A stretch of 64,000 nucleotides of DNA from Hypericum androsaemum (taxonomy: Eukaryota > Streptophyta > Magnoliopsida > Malpighiales > Hypericaceae), in assembly GCA_963995505.1 (NCBI GenBank), contig OZ023189.1:15213495-15277494 (forward strand), in the 5' to 3' direction. Made by a program: the position numbers and the translations under genes. Positions 60,301-64,000 of this stretch are shown here, piece after piece. The number at the start of each line of letters is the position of its first letter. Within the stretch, counting starts at the first letter, position 1. A model generated the notes under the pieces. That model searched no databases. It was given only the letters and a program-made list of their open reading frames with translations, and had not been told where the DNA came from.

Positions 60301-61977
60301 AGCTTGCATGACCATGAAAGCTATGGAATCCGGATCAGTCAATGAGGCACCTTCAAATGCAATAGCGAATTGGGCTAGAGGAACATCATCATCTATTATT
60401 CTGACCTGTATTTAATAAGAATTAGTGTAAGGCCAAGGTTTAGAGAGGAAAAAAGTATCGGCAATAGTGTTCCCGTTACTCTTCCAACCTCGGATCCAGT
60501 AAAGACCGACGGGTTTTCCTTAACTAACTGAGATGACGACGTTGAATCGGATGGCAATTTAGTGAACAGGCTCTTCACTTGTGATACAACATCCTCATGT
60601 TTAACAGCACCAGAAGCAGCAATTACCTGAAATAAAAACACATGTAACAATCTGCCAAAAGTCTGACAAAAAATATTTTCGACTTGAATGCTAGCAATAT
60701 AGACAGCAAATGAGATAGATAAACCGGACAATGGATAAACAGCAATGAGGCCACCGTTGCCATTTACCATTCTGTGGGCGGTGTAGTGAGTCTTTATATA
60801 GTTGTCGAGATGGTCTCTGGTGATTGTCCTAATATTTTCAGCAGGTCCGAGGATGGTTCTACCAAGAGTAGAGTACTGGAACGCTCTTGCATGCAAATGG
60901 TCAAAAATAACCTCCTCGGTTTGCCCCTTGACCTGCAAAAGAAAATTTTAAATAAAAATTTGGCCACGTAAGACAAGGAAGAAGATGATGAAGCGCTCAA
61001 CTCTTGGAAGATAAAACTTGGTCAATAATTTGACGCCTAAGAGAAACCAACATTTTGCCTCAAGAAATTGCATCCAAATACCTATTGTATTGCAGCACAA
61101 CTGAATGAATAGTTGCGCGCCATAAAAATCCAAGGAAACAGGCCAACAACAACAACAATACCAGGTTTGACCAGCAAAAATAATGTTTCCCTAAAGCATT
61201 GACCTTCTATCAAAACATAAGCACATGCAACTAAAGAACAATACAAGCCACTTTAACAGGTTACTAACTCAGCACTAGCTTCCAGACAAAGTAAAACCGC
61301 CACCCCCTTGACACTAGCAATTCACTAGGAGGGGCAGAAACCCCCGACTTTAAGAACACACCCACAAAAAACAAAAGAAAGAAGCTATCGACCTCCTCCA
61401 TCTCCCTGAGAATAACGTCACGCTCGCGGGAGATCATGGCGTCCTCGAACTTGGAATTCTGCAGGATATCAGCGAGTATCTCGAGGGCGCTAGGGACGTC
61501 ATTGTCCATGACCTTGGCGTAATAGGAGGTCTGCTCGTGGGACGTGTAGGCATTGAGGTGCCCGCCCATGTTTTTGATCTCCTCAAGCTGGCGGGCAGTG
61601 CGCAAGATCATGTGCTCGACGAAATGCGCGACCCCATGGTTCCGGGGGTCGGTCTCGTATCGGGACCCAGAGTCGATCCAAACCCCGACTGTGGCTGTCT
61701 TGACCGCGAGGTTGGACTCAGTGGCGACGCGGAGGCCGTTGGGGAGAGTGGTGACCTCGGTCTCCGGGGCGGCGAGGATGTGTTTGAGAAACCGCGGGTC
61801 CGGGTTCCTCAGGATCCGTATCTTGTCCTTGAACTGCGCCGACATGGGTTCGTAAGGCATGGCGTCCGGGGGAGACAGGCGGATATGAAGGCCATTGGCG
61901 GCGGTGGAGTCGGCACAGACGGCGGAGGAGGGGCGGTGGGACCGCCGGGTTAGGGTTAGAAGGCGTTTCATCGCCAT
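57319..61977 (-). CDS. MPPB-like: Mitochondrial processing peptidase beta subunit (M16 metalloprotease)
   Basis: Nine exons: 61977-61393, 60932-60768, 60626-60489, 60405-60254, 59562-59454, 58938-58840, 58650-58585, 58002-57895 and 57405-57319. All have GT/AG sites, keep phase and give 502 residues. It starts [18 protein letters not shown], an Arg-rich presequence. Exon 1 has [16 protein letters not shown] and HFVEH, the inverse zinc motif HxxEH, with distal Glu in [10 protein letters not shown]. Then [81 protein letters not shown], ending [15 protein letters not shown]. Beta-MPP is the catalytic subunit that cleaves matrix presequences and in plants is part of complex III. Odd: the residues FKGTEK that normally follow HFLEHMI are missing, and the ANYFPNLT exon is divergent. 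Probably a diverged paralog; activity unproven. Confidence 0.9.
58235..58330. repeat. TAGCGG-rich dispersed repeat in a beta-MPP intron
   Basis: Repeats of TAGCGG(C/T)GATAGCG between GTCAATAGC and GCTATTGCAACGAC, typical of short hAT-type repeats in plant introns. TSD not found. Confidence 0.4.
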
Positions 61978-62104
61978 TTTTGGGGAGGTTAAATGAATTG
62001 GATTTGACTTTTTAGGGTTTGGGATTGAGGAGGACCGGAGGAGGAGAAAGGTATTTATTTAGTGAAGAGAAGAAGGGTATTTTGCGTGCGGGTGCCTTGG
62101 ATTG

Positions 62105-62484
62105 AATACCGAATTTCAAACCATCCGGAATGAAGATACGCGAATTTTTTTTACAAAAATGTTAAAATATGGGAACTAAAATAAAAAAAGGCAAGCGCAA
62201 AAACAGGTTGAAACAAATGTCATTATCACAACTGCGCATGCCAATATTACATAACAGTGCATGCCAGTAAGACTTTTTTACAAAAATGCTAAAATATAGG
62301 GATCAAAATAAAAAAAAATTATCCATCAGTATCATAAACAAGACATGCCGCTGTCACAAAAACAAATATCATTATCACATAATTGCGCATGCTAGTATCA
62401 CATAACTATGCATGCTAGCATGGTCCCCCTTTACTCCAAACCGTTCGGAATAATTTCTTCTCTCTGTACCCAATCCAAACCTCT
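62105..62484. mobile_element. Second copy of the 56.2 kb MITE-sized element
   Basis: Shares GCGCATGCCAATAT(C/T)ACATAAC, ACAAAAATG(T/C)TAAAATA and GTACCCAATCCAAACCTC with 56206-56635, same orientation. The left terminus is more degraded and no TSD is visible. It lies about 100 bp upstream of the beta-MPP start. Confidence 0.75.
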
Positions 62485-62631
62485 GGGATGGACTTCTCTG
62501 AGCAAGATGATTTTGTAATTAAATCAACAAATATTTGGGTACTCTTTTTGTTAGTAGAATATCAGACAAACTCCTGAGACCATTTTTTGTTTACTTCTTG
62601 AGTTTTTGAACCCAAACAATCTTTCTTAGGA

Positions 62632-62999
62632 AAATTATTTTCAAGTCCCTCTGGTTTGCTTAAATAGACTAAAAAGTTCTTCCTGTTCACAAAATACATT
62701 CTCACATCCTTCTAGTTTGCTTTTATTATACTTTCGGGTCCCTAAATAATTTTTTTTCATTGAAATGACAAAAATACCCTTCGAACAAAAAAAATTGATG
62801 TCCGCTTCTTTTTATTTTTTGTTCTAGGGGTATTTTGGTCATTTCATTGATAAAAATAAAAAAAAGCTACTAACGTGCGCCAGGGACTCGAAAGTATAAT
62901 AAAAGCAAACTAAAGGGACTTCAGAATGTATTTTGTGAACAGGAGGGACTTTTTAATATATTTAAGCAAACCCGAGGAACTTGATAGTAATTTTCCCAT
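62632..62999. mobile_element. Short element with ~120 bp TIRs
   Basis: GGAAAATTATTTTCAAGTCC at the left is inverted at the right, with paired GTTCACAAAATACATTCT and GCTTTTATTATACTTTCG blocks. The interior is short and AT-rich. TSD unclear. Confidence 0.65.
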
Positions 63000-63280
63000 T
63001 TTTCTTTACTCCATGAGTCGTTAAAGTTTGAACCCTAAACAAGTTATAGAGTTTAGTACTAACTACTAAGCTATAATCAACACCGCTCACTTCAATATAT
63101 ACTACAAACAAAAAAAGTTGGTGGGGCATTTGGATGAAGGCAACTGACCTAGTCACTCCAACCGACCACGAGTCGTTGGCGGGCTGCCGCTTTGACACCC
63201 AAAGCGTACATGTAATTCCCCGTGATTTGACCGACTGTCTTCACAGACCAACACAGGTCTTTTCCAGCGTGTTTTGTACT

Positions 63281-63400
63281 CACTCACACGCATCCCGAAA
63301 AACTTCCCAGGAGGTCACCATCCTGATCCTACTCTCTACCAAATGTGTTTAACCTTGGAGTTCTCTCAAGATGTGTGCCAGAAAAGAAAGTGCACCTTGT
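63281..63400 (-). repeat. 5S rRNA-derived repeat, copy 1
   Basis: Minus strand GGTGACCTCCTGGGAAGTTT equals the end of the 5S C-box and 3' stem. The upstream half (A-box side) is degenerate, so it is not a working 5S gene. Confidence 0.65.
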
Positions 63401-63519
63401 TGATATGGATAGTACCAATCAAATCACTTAAAACTTTTCAGTACATATCATTAACGGGGTATCGCATTCACCCCTCCTTAAATACGTGACATCCTCATCG
63501 TACCAGATACGTGACATCC

Positions 63520-63645
63520 TCACTCACACGCATCCCGAAAAACTTTTCAGGAGGTCACCCATCATGATCCTACTCTCGGTCAAACGCGTTTTACCTTGGA
63601 GTTCTCTCAAGATGTGTGCCAGAAAAGAACGTGTCATGTGTGCTT
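63520..63645 (-). repeat. 5S rRNA-derived repeat, copy 2
   Basis: Same order of motifs as copy 1 (CACACGCATCCCGAAAAACT, GGAGGTCACCCATC, CTTGGAGTTCTCTCAAG) with scattered changes. Confidence 0.65.
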
Positions 63646-63709
63646 TACGACCTTTAGATGAGAAATCAATTTATTACTAAATAATTTCATTTTTCTAGTG
63701 TAAGACTAA

Positions 63710-64000
63710 GTCCGAAAATTATAGTTTCTAGAAATCTACCCTTAAGATCCTAAACATGTTTACCGCTGCTAACTTAGAAAGTCTTTAAAATGTCATAGTT
63801 AGATGCGACCTAGCAAGGGTGGCTAGAAAAGTTGGCTGGATCATGATGGAAGGAATATTGTTAGGGAAGATGGTTCTCTATCGATCACATTCTAAAAGAT
63901 TCGTGGTTCACCGGCTAGCCTATTATGTTGTGAGCAACATAGTAGTCAACACGAATAGATTGTTTCAGAAATTACGTACAAAAATAATGAATGTAAGATA
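63710..64000 (+). mobile_element. 3' interior fragment related to the gag-only Copia element
   Basis: CTACCCTTAAGATCCTAAAC, then GGCTAGAAAAG..GGCTG and GAAGGAATAT...GTTAGGGA track 44263-44520 in order. Only post-gag, non-coding sequence is seen; it runs off the window end. Confidence 0.65.

Larger units (their letters stand above)
63200..63700 (-). mobile_element. Probable Cassandra-type TRIM carrying 5S-derived sequence
   Basis: Two direct repeats of ~115 bp (about 63281-63400 and 63520-63645) resemble the reverse complement of plant 5S rRNA: GGAGGTCACC(C)ATC, the 5S C-box region, then CCTACTCTC and GAGTTCTCTC at 5S spacing. Cassandra elements are known to carry a 5S-derived pol III promoter in their LTRs. 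The primer site and full LTR limits are not resolved. Confidence 0.55.

Noticed and set aside
63281..63645. Functional 5S rRNA genes
   Set aside because: Only the C-box side is conserved; the A-box half is degenerate and the spacing suits transposon-borne copies.

Overview
This is plant nuclear DNA, most likely from a eudicot. It has intron-rich genes for plant-specific families (ELF3, F-box, NLR and plant mobile domain proteins) and dense plant-type transposons: Mutator-like elements with 9-10 bp target-site duplications (TSDs), hAT-like elements with 8 bp TSDs, and Gypsy and Copia elements primed by initiator tRNA-Met. I cannot place it to genus. Most of the window is nested transposons and gene fragments; only three loci look possibly functional.

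Layout. 0-2 kb: minus-strand ELF3-like clock gene, broken. 3.3-5.9 kb: two non-autonomous Mutator-like elements with long terminal inverted repeats (TIRs). 6.8-11.2 kb: two inverted copies of one element, each with an array of a ~20 bp unit. 11.2-19.9 kb: Gypsy LTR remnants, including a minus-strand element with decayed RT and RNase H. 19.96-20.38 kb: hAT-like element. 21.1-27.2 kb: truncated Mutator-like element carrying a plant-mobile-domain gene (+), a small OB-fold gene resembling HROB (-) and a MuDR-type transposase (-) with three stops. 27.8-31.2 kb: TAF12-like TFIID/SAGA subunit gene (-), six clean exons, last exon not found. 32.6-35.4 kb: TFIIIC B-block subunit fragment and a nearby Mutator-like element. 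37.6-38.9 kb: F-box gene (+) whose 3' end overlaps an antisense NLR N-terminal fragment. 40.4-47.6 kb: a MITE-like element, a gag-only Copia-type element and a Mutator-like element, the last splitting an unrecognised minus-strand ORF. 47.8-48.4 kb: hAT-like element. 49.2-51.6 kb: 5'-truncated alpha-MPP pseudogene (+). 53-56.6 kb: more TIR elements and a USP/U-box kinase fragment. 57.3-62.0 kb: beta-MPP gene (-), nine exons open throughout. 62-64 kb: MITE-like elements, 5S-rRNA-derived repeats and a fragment related to the gag-only element.

The possibly functional loci are beta-MPP (mitochondrial presequence cleavage), the TAF12-like gene (RNA polymerase II initiation) and the F-box gene (SCF ubiquitin ligase). 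They are not an operon or a pathway. The only functional pairing is the two MPP subunits, lying tail-to-tail within 13 kb, and the alpha member is dead. The most unusual item is the PMD + OB-fold + transposase element at 21-27 kb.

Exon limits were set by eye from GT/AG sites and family conservation, so single-base errors are possible.
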